A stretch of DNA of 64,000 bases from Onchidella celtica (Eukaryota > Mollusca > Gastropoda > Systellommatophora > Onchidiidae). The notes beneath the pieces are model-generated. The model was not told the origin of the DNA and searched no databases. It saw nothing but the letters and a program-made list of their open reading frames with translations. Of the stretch, positions 47,786-62,200 are shown one piece after another; position 1 is the first letter of the stretch; each line of letters opens with the position of its first letter. The stretch lies in assembly GCA_963931925.1 (NCBI GenBank), contig OZ007570.1, forward strand, positions 66,902,714 to 66,966,713, written 5' to 3'. The translations under genes and the position numbers were made by a program.

Positions 47786-50700
47786 TATAAGTATCACAAG
47801 GTTACAACCTTTTGATACTTTTGTCATTTTATGCCTGCAAAAAGTGTCATCCAACGGCATTTCCAGTTGTTTTCATTACATTTGAAAAAAATATTCTTAG
47901 TGTAAAAACTCAGGTGAAAACTAGCATCAAAAGAGGATTGAATTGTGCAGAGATCAAAACTGTGTTTTAAGTGCTAGAGCTGTTGGTTTTTTTCCAGTGC
48001 ATCACAAAACTAGAAATATTTGTACATGTATTTAGATCAGTTATCTTTATTCGGGTGTAAGGAGTCATTTTTAGCAAATATCATTTTGTGCAGCGAATTT
48101 TTACATTCAGACAAAAATAGATGCAAAAGTTTGTTTTGCTTTTTCCATTTGCATACGGATTGTCCCCTTCCGTAACACATCTCCTGGTAGATGTTGTTCA
48201 AATTATATAACAGTTATAAAAAATAAAGGTTTTCATATTGGTTATCAGTACATTTAATTGAATCCATACTTTTATAGGTATAAATATAATGTCTTACGCA
48301 CATACTTTACAAAATATAATACCTGTCTTAAACACACATACACATACTTTCGAACGAGATGTATAAATATTATCTTGCAGGCTTTTTATTGATTGCCACA
48401 GTTGTCAGACTTGACTGGTTTTTACAGTTTTAGAAATTCAAAGATTTAATTTTTACCCGAAACATTTAGTGTATTTTTGCAGTGGTCAGTTGTGTGAGAA
48501 AACTTCAGCTAGTGATAGTCTACATGTATGTAGACCTTAATGTGGTCAACTGGAAGCATTAAAATGGTTTAGTGCATTCATTGCTTTTTTCACCTGCAGA
48601 ATTATCTTGTTTGGTGTTGGATATTGTCCATTTCCCTTTACTTTTTTTTACTTTTTTTTGTGCGAGTACTGTTTTGAGACTTCAAGAAATCCACTGTTAG
48701 AGTAGCATTCCATAGGGTGGACAATATTGATACATGTGTGATTTTTTTTTTAAAATTTGTTTTAATGGTTTTTATCCCGTTGTTTTAGTGCACAGTGAGC
48801 CAGTTTAACCTTTTTGTTGCCTTTGGTTTTCCACCTGAGTGTAAGTTTTCTTTGTTTGAAGTAGGAATTTGTACATGTACAGTGGATAATATCTTCAAGG
48901 TTAATAAGTTCAAAGCAGAATATAATGTTCTTGGCTGAAAAGAAGTCTGACCTGTTGTCTGTGAGTCAGTACAACTTGCACAGGAGTGATGTTAGCTGAC
49001 AAATATTTCTTGAATTGGTACATGTTGATGAGATTTGTAATGTAGTGCATAATGTTAAAACATATTTTGACTGACCTTGATAAATGTTTCAATTTTTGAC
49101 TTATGTAGATCAGATACATGTATTGTTATTTATTACATCACTTGGATATTGCAAGTTGAGACAGGCGTGATAGCTGTATATTGTGCATAATTTGGAATGC
49201 TTGTCTGCTCAGACTGTATCTGTGTTACTGTTATTGTTAGTGCACAATCCAGACATGGTATGCTGGTCTTTAACCCTTGCTATACTTTGCATTAAAGATT
49301 GAAAATGAGTGCTCTGTTTGTTTGTTTTTTGGCTGTGCCTTATTTCACGGAGCAGTAGGTTGCATTTCTCTTTGTCAGTGTGAACTGCCTTACTTTGTGG
49401 ACCATCCTGAGAATACTGGAGACCCTTTGAAACAATAGAAATTTACATGCTCAAAATCCGTCTCACAACTTTTTCTGGAAAACCCTGAAGTACCACAACA
49501 GATCCCCCACAGTTGATTCATGAAGGCCTAAAGTGCACAGAGTCAAGTCAGTTTTGCCTCAGTTCTGCGGTTTGTGGAGTTAAATGGGACCCTGTGCACT
49601 AGTGCCACCGAAACAAGTCAGTTTGCCTAGTTGATTCAAAGGAATTTCAAGACTGAGTGAAAACCGATGTAAAACGGTGACAAAAAACACGTTACCTTGC
49701 TGGTGATGGCCGTTGATACACAAAACACATTCCCCAAGTTTAACTATCACTGAAATTCCCTCATTTTGAAAAAGTGACAATGAAATGACTGAGAAAACAA
49801 AAGTTATGAGGATTCTGTCATTTATTCCACAACATACTGCTATCAAAACAAACGTTTTTTAAAAATAAAATTCCACTCTACGTTTACTTGGTACAATTTC
49901 ACAAAATATCCCAGGAAAAGAAAAATTGCAACAGTGAAAACTGATCTAAATTGCAAAAACTGTTACAGTTATTTGCTGCTACGGCAAAAAAAAATATTAA
50001 AAAATTGGTGGGATAAAATAATGGGTAAAGAGGACAAAAAGTTTACAACACTCATAATGATAAAAATGACAATGAAGAGATCCATGTATACTGTGGCAAG
50101 GGAGTCTGCCTGTACAGAGTTAATCATGCTTATGTACAGATAGCACTCAAGCTCTGGGTACACATGCAGTAAATCCTTCACTAAAACCTGAATGAGATGG
50201 GACCAGCATGCATTGTGCTGTCTGTGAAATTAAGCAATGAGGTTGATTTATTTACAAGACTGATATAATTCTGAAACACTGATGGCTTGTAATTCAAAAT
50301 TACACGACTAGAAATAAAGAGCCTATGAATTTAATCAACACATGCACATATATGTAATTTGGGTTAAACATGATGGGCAAACTTCCCACAAAGCATAAGA
50401 AAACATGGTTGTTGCTGGTATCTGGCAAAGATGAACTAAGACAGCATGCAAGACTCCACAGAAGCTTTGCTCTGGAAGCAGTTTCTCATCATTTTGAACT
50501 TAGAAATAACAGTTTCCTGAAGCTTCCTAATCCTAAATCCTGCACAAATGAATCATTCATTTTAAAATAAATAATGTAACATTGAAGGTTTGACTAATGA
50601 GATTAAATTTCTCATGTACATCAGTGCATTAATACTCCTCATTCAAAATCAATGTATAATGAGAATTGAAGTTTGAATGTAAATAAATAAATATTGAATA

Positions 50701-53082
50701 TATTTACAGATGAGCACAAAGGGATTACAATGCATTATTTATCAATTTGTTTGCACAGGTAATACTATAAGAAACAAACTGACAGCAATAAATGGCAGCT
50801 AGCTCTCACTTATGCCAAATCCAGCCGCTGCAGTACTAATTATACATGAATTACTGTCCAATCCATGTTTATACGCCTAATCACAATGTATTTATTTCCC
50901 AAGGAAGAGTTACTCTTTTAGGCCCAAGCAATACACAGATCTCACTGATTCCAAATGCAGCACTGGTGCATTGATCACACAAACCTTATACTATTTCATT
51001 ACTAGTACTGCACTCTTAATTTTCCACATGTATAAATTTGATTCATTTCTATCAGGTATAAAATACAGTATATAATTTTGATATGATTAAGTACATATAA
51101 AGTGTTTTACAGGAGGAAACAAAACAAACATCCCTTTATCTTCCAAAACTGTTAAAAATTGGTGATGAAATCTGCACAAACTCGAGGGCCATAAAGAATT
51201 CAAACTTCATCCTCATAAATTAACTTGTATGCGAAAAAGTTGCAGAGTTCCATAACCAATAAGAAATCTCTTAACAAATCTTTGTTTACACTCGATAGCA
51301 ACAATGGTGACTAATTCCTTCTATTTGTCTGGTTTTAGTTACTGCAACTCGTCAAAGATGTTAACAAGGATGAATCGATGTCAAAATACATAAGTCAACA
51401 CATATCAACGACTATGAGTTGTTGCAATGGAGTTTCACATTTCAAGCATGTGTAAAATAAAATTGATGGCAGAGGTAAGATTATGGCTAAAAAAAAAAGT
51501 TAAAAATCCAAGGTAAAATACATGAACATGATCAAATAAAAACTGAGGAATGAAAAATTTTTGTGGACGACACACAGGATCACTTTCAAAAAAAAACATG
51601 TCCAAATGTCTTGTAGATAGGCCTCTTCTGTAGACTGCCTAACTAATCAAATATTGTAGTTCATTAAACTGGGATTGGCAATTATGGTATCAACTTAGGA
51701 TATGTCTTTTTGCCACTCAGACTTGTGTGAATCACAAAGGCAAGAGTCACCCTGTGTCAAAAATTTTTGATGGCTACTGAAAAAAATCACATCATTATAA
51801 CATTAACAAGAAGAAAATGCCAGATCTGCATGGTTATAAATTTTTTTAAAATCTTTTTTTTTCACCCTTCTGAAAACTGACTTAAAAAAAAGTATGCATT
51901 TTGTCCACCGACTCTGGAAAATTTGATTCTTTACCCTCAGAGACCATATACCAAAAAAAGAGGAATAAAAATTGTCAAATAAATCCATGACATCATTTAA
52001 ATGGAGTGTATGGAATTCAAAACACAAAATATATCATACAGTGTTGTACATTGTATTTTGATCCTGGCCTTTCATACATCACGGGTATCCACAAAAGTAC
52101 ATGTATAATCAAGATAAAATAAACTGGTACAAGCACAAAAAAGTAAGGTAAAACCCACAAACAAAAATCTGGAATAAAATCTGATATCCACATAGAAAGT
52201 TTTCACATAAACGTGGTATCAAGAATAAATGAAAATGGAATTCAAATCCAATGCCGCAATATACATAAATATGTTGTTCACTGCTCAGCTTGATTATAAC
52301 ATTATTGGTAGTCTCTGAACATAGCACATACGATCAAACGAACTTATTGGAAAAACTGGTTTACATTCATGTGAAAACAGCGTGTTCTAACTGGTTTCAT
52401 GAAGTGGCACCCATTACAGGCGCTCTGCAGCAAATGTTTTAGCTCCAGAAACCGCCTTTCTCAAATAAATTCTGATAAACCAGGTTTGCAATGCATGTAA
52501 AATATTCTTTTCTAATATCTTCCTTGTTTTGCTTTACAAGTATTAAAATCAACATCCAGGTTAGATCAGCTGAAACAGTGAATGATACATGGTATTGTAT
52601 TCTAATGAAAGGTAAAGGGAAGGACATGACACTGTACATTTTCTGTCTTCTGCATTCTTTCACTGAATGCTTGCAGGCCCTTCACCATGTAATCTTCCAA
52701 TGTCTAATCTCTCTTCCTCAAATCCAACGCACTGCACAGGAACAACTGCAGCAAACTGAGATTTCAGCACTTTCTCACTACTTAGAAAGTAGCATATTTT
52801 TCTGTCTGGGTTCAGTTACAGTTCAGTAACAATAGCTCTGAAACCAGTTCGTGTGTATGCAGTTTGATTCATTCTTATTTCAGAGATAAGTTCTCACACA
52901 GGACTCACCTGAAGTGAGCCTTTCTTTGAATCACTAATATGACACTTCTCACAACCACCCTCACATTAAACACAACTTTCCATATCATTCACTGACAATA
53001 ACATGAAAGGAATAGCAAGAATGATCAGAACAGGAGGTATATATAAATATTTGGATTTAGAAAGCTACATCAAACTTTTTTA

Positions 53083-53300
53083 CGGGACATGGTGGTCTGG
53101 AGGCAAGGTGCTCACCTCTCATGCCGAAGGTACCGGGTTCGATCCCCTGTTGGTGCAGGCATATCGGGATTTTTTTTCATGGGAAAAAATTCCTGTCCCT
53201 GATCCCTTTCTCAGGTAAGGCCGAAAAACTTGGAGGGCCCGTGTGCACAATGCGCATATTAAAGATACCTTTGTAGTTGAAAGTTGAGAAGAGCAGGCCC
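53083..53300 (+). mobile_element. tRNA-derived SINE
   Basis: An A-box-like TGGTCTGGAGG at 53093-53103 and a B box GGTTCGATC at 53136-53144 are spaced as in a tRNA promoter. They are followed by a non-tRNA body (CGGGATTTTTTTTC, GTGCACAATGCGCATA, AAAGATACCTTTGTAG). An intact tRNA is excluded because the acceptor stem does not form. Confidence 0.7.
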
Positions 53301-53828
53301 AACAAGGCCGCTGTCTGGCAAAATTCCAAAAACTAATCCCTACCATAAAAACACACAGAAACAAGAAATAGGAAAAGAAAAACAAGTAAAGTGAGGTGTA
53401 AATGCCAATGGTAGTGAACCTCCTAAAATAAAGACCTAAAAAGTACATTAAACTTCAAAGAAACTTTGTCACAGTGCCTCATATTTTCTGGAGGAGAATT
53501 TTTTTTCAAAAGAAAACACAGTGAAACATAATTTTCAACACCAGATTCTCAAGCCGCCACAATACAGTTTGTTTGCTTACTAGAACACCAGGATAAAACA
53601 TCTTAGCCAAAATCTTTAATGTTGTGTCATACAACAATGCTTAAGTATATGTAACAACATCATGAGGTCATCAAAGAACCCACTGCTCCATTGATACAAA
53701 AAGTATTAAGAACAGTCCATTACTTCTAACAATGTGTTTTGTTCATTTTACATCTCAAGCTCTAAACACAGCTCATTTGTCTCAAATTTGCTTAGAAAAT
53801 TAACAAATCAAGAATGTACAACAATGTT

Positions 53829-54118
53829 CAGGGTTCCTGTACCTCTTTAAGAATTTTTTTCCAGGGGTTTTCCATGGGTAAAATGTTTAATTCCAGGGCT
53901 ACTTAAAGGTCAGGAAATGAGAAAAAAACAAAAAAAACAGTAACTCTGATTCTCCCGCTTTTTTTTTGTTGTTTTTTTTTCATAGGGGGCAAATTTCAGG
54001 ACTATTTTAGGGGTAATTCACTTTTTCCAGGGGTTTTCCAGGTTTTTTTAAATAAAAATTTAAAATTCCAGGGGTTTTCCAGGGGCCCCTGGAATTCCGG
54101 GGGTGCGCAGGAACCTTG
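53829..54118. mobile_element. hAT-like MITE built from CCAGGGG repeats
   Basis: Ends CAGGGTTCCTGTACC and GCGCAGGAACCTTG are imperfect inverted repeats. CCAGGGGTTTTCCA occurs three times inside (about 53861, 54027 and 54068). Flanking 8-mers do not match well, so no clean duplication. Confidence 0.5.
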
Positions 54119-56073
54119 AAAGTTTCACTTGTGTCAACACAGTATGGAAAACAAAATTAGTGGACAGATTTATGGTGACATTCAGAATATTCAACAAGAA
54201 GCAAGCTTTAAAATCAGAAAAGAAATTAGAAAGAAAAAGTATCTATTAAAAACAAAAACATACTGCTCTGGAAAGAGATTTTGGCAAATTGTGAATTAGT
54301 TGTAAATTAAATACATCCATCAATTTGAAATTTCCATTACCTTCAGAATGAAATAAACTTATGTCTACTTAGCATACGAAGGTAATACTGATCATTAGAG
54401 ATGATAAATAAGAAGAAAGTGAATAATTAAAAGAATGATCCATGACAATTTATTTTGATTGACATCGCAAGTGGCTTTTTTTTTTTTTTGGGGGTCCGTT
54501 TTCTAAATCTAAAGAACCATGAAGATTTTGATTCAAACCTTCTTATCACATGAAAAGCGATAACACTATACATGCATTCATTCTTAAAAACACAGAGTAA
54601 GAAAAGAGACCATGAACACAGAAACAAAACAAAACCCAGATTGTCTTTGAACGTAAATTTTGAAGTATGCAACCCGGATGTGATTTGACAGTAATTTAAT
54701 GATGTGTGATCAATTTGATATATACCAGAAACTTTGACATGATTTCTTAAAGATACGTAAGAATGTTGACAGATTTGTCCAGATTTTTACTTTTGTGAGT
54801 GTAGATCACAGTACTATCACTTTTTACTACCCAGATTTCAGGTCATCATACAACTATTTTTAACTCATTTCTCAGTGAAGTGACTAGAATAAAAACAGTT
54901 CATCCAAGACACAAGGTCAGTATTTTTAACAAAAGTTATTTAATGACTGGGCAAAATGGCTTGTTGAGATGTGAGTGGTTCATACTTAAAATTTTGTTTT
55001 CTTCCCCTTGTGATAATTTGGCAACCTTGGCAGTCTCTCACCTCAAGAGGGTTCCAAAAGGCATGTTTGTTGCTCACAGGCGCTAAGAGTGCCCAATAAA
55101 AAAAAAAAATAGAGAAGCAAACCTGAAAAATACATTTTACTGCAACCCAGACTGCTACTGGTAAAAAGCCATCTTTTTCACTTCTGAAAACCCTGACTGT
55201 CTTGGCCCAACATACCACAGCTTTCAAAGAGTATGTACTTGTGAAATAAATAATCACATTGAAGGTTTAACGGTTAATTAATTTAAGTACACCTCATGGG
55301 GACTCAGAAGTGTCAAATGTTTCTTTTTCACATTTTCTCAACTTTTCATAAAAATGACAGATAATTACCGTGAGCCATTGCACTTATTTGTTCAAAATAA
55401 CATTTTATAAAATATTCAGTGTGCGATGTTTACACCCAGGGACATCACCATGACTAGAAGCACTGAGTATGTTTTAATTTGTCTTTAGCAAGAACAGTAA
55501 GTATCATATAATATACACATTTACGCACCCATGTAAGCGACAACATAATAAGAATCATTTATGCTGTCTGCATTAAAAGCATGAGTCACTGATGCCTCAC
55601 TTTCGTGACTATATCACTGCGTTATAATGACTTGTATATAAATAAAAATATAGACAAATAAATAAATTTAAGCTGACATAAAATGAAAAGAGATTCATTA
55701 ACTGCAATAGGTTTGATTGATAGACTTTAATATAAATAATGAGACAGCTAGTAAGTTTAACTCACTATTGAGATTCCATGACTGCATTATTGCATACAAC
55801 AGCAAACAGCATGAATGAAATTAAGCTTAATTACTGAAGCTGGGAGGCAGAAGCTCGGCTAATTTGAATTTTGCTATGGACTTTGTCTATAAATCCAGTT
55901 CAAAATCTTTCCGTATTAGTTGTGTTAACTAAGAGATATTCAAATTAGTTTTTACACAAACATTCTACTCCCCAATCTTCTACATGCGTCCCATAAAACA
56001 AAGATCGATGACATAATCATTGGCCTTCCAATACAAGGTGGTATTGTCACTGGTTACTGTTGGCCTCTGATGT

Positions 56074-56208
56074 TTAAAAGTTGTCCCCCACTGCATGTGG
56101 CGATTTTGTGACAATGCGAGTGACAAACTTCCCCCTCTGAAACTGGCCTTGTGCTCTTGTGGCTCTAGCTCCATCTGCCAGGGGGGATGGAGCCTTGGCA
56201 GGTTTTGC
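56074..56208 (-). CDS. Membrane protein last coding exon
   Basis: AKPAKAPSPLADGARATRAQ, then GQFQRGKFVTRI, ending GDNF and TAA. The acceptor is TTGCAG/GCAAAA. Phase 0 from the previous exon selects this frame over a longer overlapping one. Confidence 0.7.
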   Translation of the reverse strand, partial: AKPAKAPSPLADGARATRAQGQFQRGKFVTRIVTKSPHAVGDNF

Positions 56209-59200
56209 CTGCAAAAAATAAGACAAATATAGTATGCATTATATCTTAGACTGCCATTAACAAAGAAGTCTTGTATTCACTGAAGCAGATTTGTAGTAGA
56301 TGTCTTGATTCCGTGATAGTCAATTTCCATCAGAAAAGTGAATTAATCTGAGCAACAAATACATGTATGATGATGCTGAATAAAAACATTAAATTTCCTG
56401 TTTCAGACATCTGAATTCTCAGACAGAAACAATATTTTTTAAAGAAAAATTTTAATTTTTCAAATCCAGTGAGCTCAACTTGCGATTTGTATTTGTACAG
56501 ACATGTGAGTTTCGGGATGATTACTGTTTTGAAAATTCTAAAATGTATACCTTTTGCCAAATATTAGTTTTGAAAATTCTAAAATTATACAAGCATACAT
56601 CTTAATTCCTATGCTAAAAAATTAAATTTTGAAAATTCTAAAACTACAAGTGTACACTTTTTGCTAAATATTGCACTTTGAAAATTATATAATTATATAA
56701 TTACAAGAATACACCTTTTACTAAATATTACAGTTTTGAAAATTCTAAAATCATACAAGTGTGCACCTTTTGCCCAATCCACATTTCTAATTTTCATCAG
56801 CAAACTTAGCATATATATATTTTTTTTTTTTTTTTCATACTTCCATCACTGTTCCTTCTTTGAAATGAATTAAGTTCAATTATGAGAAGATATAGATTTT
56901 TATTCTCAACCGAGTTTACGGACTCCATTTTGGCATAGAACTGTGCAATACCTTCCCTTTAACTGCAAATGTACTGCATCTACAAAATATCTATACAGCT
57001 CAGCAAAATTTTTTTCCTTGACTTCAAAATCCCTGTCACTGTTTTTACTTAATGTTAACCACTGATGGCATTCAACCCTCTGTACTAATTTTGACAATGA
57101 CAAAAGATCCAACAAAGAATGGCCAATTAATTTTTACCTGCACTTTTTTCTTTTTCTCTTGCTTCTCATCATTACTTTCCTCAGCAATGGTGCCCAGACT
57201 GGAACGAACTAGTGACGGATTAGTGTAAGCAAAGGGCAGAGCTGGATCGTACATGGAGGGTGAGCCAGAGGGGGAGATGGTGGGCGTGGAATAGGTGAAA
57301 CTTTCCACTGGCTGATACAGCTGTCTGTAGGTCTGGTCATCACTGAATATTGACCCATATGTCTGAAAATGAGGGACAGAGAAAACTTTAAATTGACTGG
57401 CATGTGCTAAAAATGCAACCAGGGAAAAAAAAAAACTGTCCCCCCCTCCCCTCAATTATACAATGGAGTCCATGTAAACCAAACTTTGGTAATTCGAATT
57501 CCTGCTAAATCGAGGTGATTTTGAAATGAGGGTTTTTCCCTCCTTATCTCTATTAAACATTTACTGCTAATTTGAGTTCAAACAGCCCCAATTCTGATAA
57601 ATCGAGCTGATCAAGCGCACTTATCCACAACAAAAGTTTTAACTTCTGATTTCCAGCCCTGTGGCCGTAAAAACCAGTTCCCACAAACACGCTGACACAG
57701 GTCTGTTCAACAACTCTTTACTCTTAGCAGCAATTGAGGGGAGGGGGGTAGAGGTGCCAAAAATGATGCAATGGGCAGGCTGCAGAGCCTTCCTCCACAT
57801 CTGTCTGACCAAGCGAGAAACATATCGCGAAGGGTGGCAGCGGTATGGGTGGGGCCGCTGCGAGCTGCAAGCAGCGTGATTCTGCCCCAACGACCAATGA
57901 TATCAGCCAACAACTCGGTTATGTGAGATGGTGCTCGCATAATGGCCGGTAAATTTATCGACTGCTGGGGTAACCACCACAGGTACACCCAAGACACAGT
58001 ATACCACAGAACATAAATTACATACAGCTGAACCACAAGCCTTACAGTGTGTTCACCATGCTCACATAGCGCCATTCAGCTACACACATGTAATGCTCGC
58101 TAAGCTATACAGCATCATATGACTATTAAACGTAAAATTTATGGTACGGCCCTGGAGGAACCGAGACCTCACCTACACGTGTTCTCAGCATTTCAGTACT
58201 GCAAATACGCCGCTGCAGTGTTTATATATTCACCACACTACCCTCAATGGAGAGGGGGGATGAGTATGGCATTGTTACACTGTGAAATAGTAATTCCACA
58301 CCACTGATAGCAAGGTGGGGCAACGAAGTAGACCTAGTCTTGCATTTGAACATCATACACAGGAGAATGTCATTATCGATTGATGACATGACACACAATA
58401 CATGCGGCCAAGATAAAGACAGGGAACAGAATTTGCTGACCAGAACTATGAGGCCTAAGCCATTCAATGTTGCTTTTTTGTTTTACCGCTATGCTACAGT
58501 CACTTGAAAAGAAAAAAAATAATCATACGATCTTATCTCATACAGGTTCCTATGCGGTTTTTTTGTGTGTGTGTATGTGGGGGGGGGGGGGGGGGGTGTG
58601 TCTGCAAAGGAATGTAATTACATGTTTGGTATGGGCAAACAGCGTGATAGTGGTTATTTCTCTGCTCAGAGGTTAATTAAGCTCTAGTAAATCGAAGTGT
58701 AACCCAATTCCTGGCGACTTCGAATTATGCGGACTCCACTGTACATGGTAGTTACGACAGCAGGATCCCCAAGTTATTATACTACGACAGTTTAAAAATA
58801 CTGAAAGAACAGAGTTTTAATTTTGAATTAAAGAAGAACATGCTTCAATTGAAAGTTTTGTAGAGAAACTGAATCTCTAAATTAAAGTGGGAAGTGCTGC
58901 AGTTTAGAAAGTTTCCGAGGCCAATTCTCTGAAATACAGAAGGAAATGCTACTGGTGGGACAGTATCCTAGTGATGCCAATCCTCTGAATTTAAGACGGA
59001 AGTCCTTCAGTTGGGGCAGCTTCCATCTTATCCAAGTGAAGCCAAATAGAGAAAATACCAAGTTGTGTTTACTGTTGAGCTATATTTCCTCTATTCTACT
59101 TCTTTTTTAAACTGCCGTTACCGAAGAACTTCCATTAATGAAAGTCTCAATTAAATAGGTATCTTTACTGAATTGATATGCCAGAAAAATACCTCGAACA

Positions 59201-62200
59201 AAAACAAACAAACAAATTTCCTACCCCATCTTCACTGTATGCAGGCAAGACATCATCCTTCTCAGTTACTGTCACATGGGGCTGGAACACAAAAAGCATC
59301 ACCCATATGGGCAGCAGGAGTTTAAGTACCTGGGAGGAGTAAATTAAAAATGAGTACTTTGAAACAGAAATAAAGTGATGCACCATCTGTAAGTCACACA
59401 TGCTTTTGCTGCTCTCATTTGGAAGTATCATATCCATATAATTAACTCATGACACCCTTTCGCCATAGGGAAAAAACCCGTATCGGAACAACCCGATGCA
59501 ATAGGGCGACGGTGGATGTTTACAAAGAACCCTGGCCTCGAAGTCTCATCACTTTTTTTTTCTAAGCGAGACTTGTAATAATACAGACAGTTTGTGTTTT
59601 TCTTCTGCTGAAAAAAGGATGTCGATATCTCTTGCTGTTGCAGAGTTACAAGACAAACAAAATAAAGCAATAGTGCGGTTGTTTGCCAGATGAAACTGAT
59701 ATGATATGGAAACTGATATATATGAAAATGCAGATTCAGATGATAATGATGAATCTGACATAGAATTTCATGATAGACCTTCACCTGAAGAAGAACAGAA
59801 GGGCCCCCAGTTTAGATCTACAAAAAGTACGGCAATAAGAAAAATTTATACGAGTCTGGATCGAGATCTAGTCCCAGTCCTAACAGTGATGAAGACACTG
59901 AAGCCATACCTACCCCTACTCCTACCGCTAAGACATGCAATATATGATTGGAAAGTTTATTCAATTCTCTACTTTTTTGGTATTTGTTTCCTGAAACTGT
60001 AAAAATATTTAGTAGCCCAAATATTTTTTTAGCAAAAGTAGTTACCTGTAAATTAGACTCACCTCCCTTGGTTCAGGGATGGGGAGTGAAAATGGGTAAG
60101 GGAAGTCAGGGTGTTATGAGTTAAACAAGTTGCCAGCATAAATGAGCCAATTTGAACAATGGCAACAAAAACAAAAACAAAACAAAAAAATAATAATAGT
60201 CTTATAAGGAAATCAAACGATAAAAATATTGACTACGCCAGATAAAATCTGATGAAGTGACTCAAAAAGTCAGGATTTTCTCGAGTCAATGGGTCTGCTA
60301 GTCATGAAAACAGCGTGGCACACCATTTCATGTTCCGGTCTGACATAGTGAGAATAAAAAAGTTCGCAGTCATAACAGCTTTACTTGTTCAAGAAGGTGC
60401 AAACAGAAGAAAATATGCAACCTCCACACTACATGTCCTCAGTACTCATACAACACTTCATGGAACACTAAGGTGTACGTCAACAGAAGAGATCTGATTG
60501 CATAACGACACAAGATGTTAATGTACTCACCATCAGGGACACAAGCAGTGGAGAATACACGGTTTGCTGATAGGACTGAAATGAAGAAGATGCAAATATA
60601 ATCAGCCATCCTTTCTTTTTTTTTTTTAAGTTAATTATACAAGGAGGACGGACGGCACAGCAATATCCATTCCAAAGTGGTGTCAAAAGTTAGGAAGATT
60701 ACAATTTATACTTCGTTTCTCAGAGATGAAATATAATACCACTCATACTTCTTCCTCCATCCAACAACAAGAAAAAATAGATACAGACAATTAAGAAACA
60801 TATGAGAAAACTGTTAATCTAATTTCAGTCATCATTTTCACTGACAAATCATTCAAATTTCAAGTTTTCATGATTCTATTTTTGTCACTTCACTGGTACA
60901 GATAACTACTCCCGAAATCTACACAACTCTAAACATTTGCTTTAATCAGAAGTTTTTTTCAAGCCATGCCAAATCTCAGATCACAGAAAATCCCTGTTTG
61001 TAGTCGAAATTCATACATAAATTTTTTAAAAGGCTAAATAGTCTGTTTATTGTAATACCATTAGCTCACTCCACAGAAAGACAGACTGATAAAATGATTT
61101 AACAACTATTGGAATCAATTTAAGACAAAATCCTGTCAGTGTTATTCTTGTGGGCCCGCGACACTGGTTGACTAGGATGATTCATCAAACTCTATCTGCC
61201 AAAGACCTGGCATGCGCTGTGTGAGGACACACAAACTTTCACAGGGATACCACAATGAAAATGAACCCAACAGACAGGAAAATTAAAATCAGACAGCCAG
61301 AGCTCACAGGGTTAAATAAGAGAAATTTAAGGAATAATCACACAAAGGAAACTGCTGTCTTGATATAAGATTGATTTTTTGAAGTTTGCAAATCTAAAGT
61401 ACACTGTTTAAGACCTTATTTCAAACACTGAATACTTTAAAATGGGAAATGTTAAGACATTAAACACTGAAATGATTTTTGTGAAATGAAGGGTAAGAGA
61501 AAAATATAAACCACTGACAGCAGGTTTTGAAATCTGCACACATCATTCATAGCAGCACTCTAATCATTCCCTGAAAAAGAGGAAACATCTGCAGTTTCAG
61601 TTCTTGGACTAATAATAAAAAAACCTTCAGCTTCCAAGACGAAAAAAAACAAAAACACATGGTACTCACAAAAATAGCACTGCAACCTCTTTCCCTGTCT
61701 CCAACTGTGGATTGAGAAAAGAAAACAAACTTTAAAAATTCTGTATAGAAGGTGGCAGTACATCTTGAGTGTGAAAAATGTTAAGGGTCTCCCATTTCAA
61801 TTCCACTGACTTCAGAGTCACAAACAAATAGTAAAATGCATCATATCATCAATAGCTCAACATAAAAAACTAGACAAGAATTATTTAACATTTTTGGTAG
61901 ACTTCAATGGAAATGCTTTACTTCAAAATCTAATGCATTTGAGGATTTCTTTGCAAGGCTCCTCATTGGTTTTCAAATGACTCCTTTCAGAAATATATTG
62001 TTGTTGGCTCCATTTGTTAAATACTCTTATACATGGACATTCTTGGGAAAGGAAAATGACATTCCTCACAAAAATGAAACGAAAATGTACAGAAACATTA
62101 CAAAAATGAAGGAAACCATTTGTGTGGGGGGGGGGGGGGGGGGGGGGAGATCAGCTGGCTTTGTTTTACAGCTCTGAGCATTGAAAGTTCTCAGAAAAAA

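Larger units (their letters stand above)
35065..56073. other. Gap between the convergent MTF1 and membrane-protein genes; probable long 3' UTRs and repeats
   Basis: No host exon recognised in 21 kb. Up to about 49.3 kb the plus strand is T-rich with repeated AATAAA-type signals (for example near 37.53, 37.83 and 42.04 kb); from about 49.8 kb it becomes A-rich. That pattern fits a plus-strand 3' UTR on the left and a minus-strand one on the right. The transposons and SINE listed separately lie inside. Confidence 0.45.

Noticed and set aside
53083-53160. Functional tRNA gene
   Set aside because: Only the A- and B-box-like words are present; the acceptor and anticodon arms do not fold, and a long non-tRNA body follows, so it is a SINE.
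55980-56174. Longer alternative frame over the last membrane-protein exon (MELEPQEHKASF...)
   Set aside because: The phase of the preceding exon selects the other frame, which ends at 56074.
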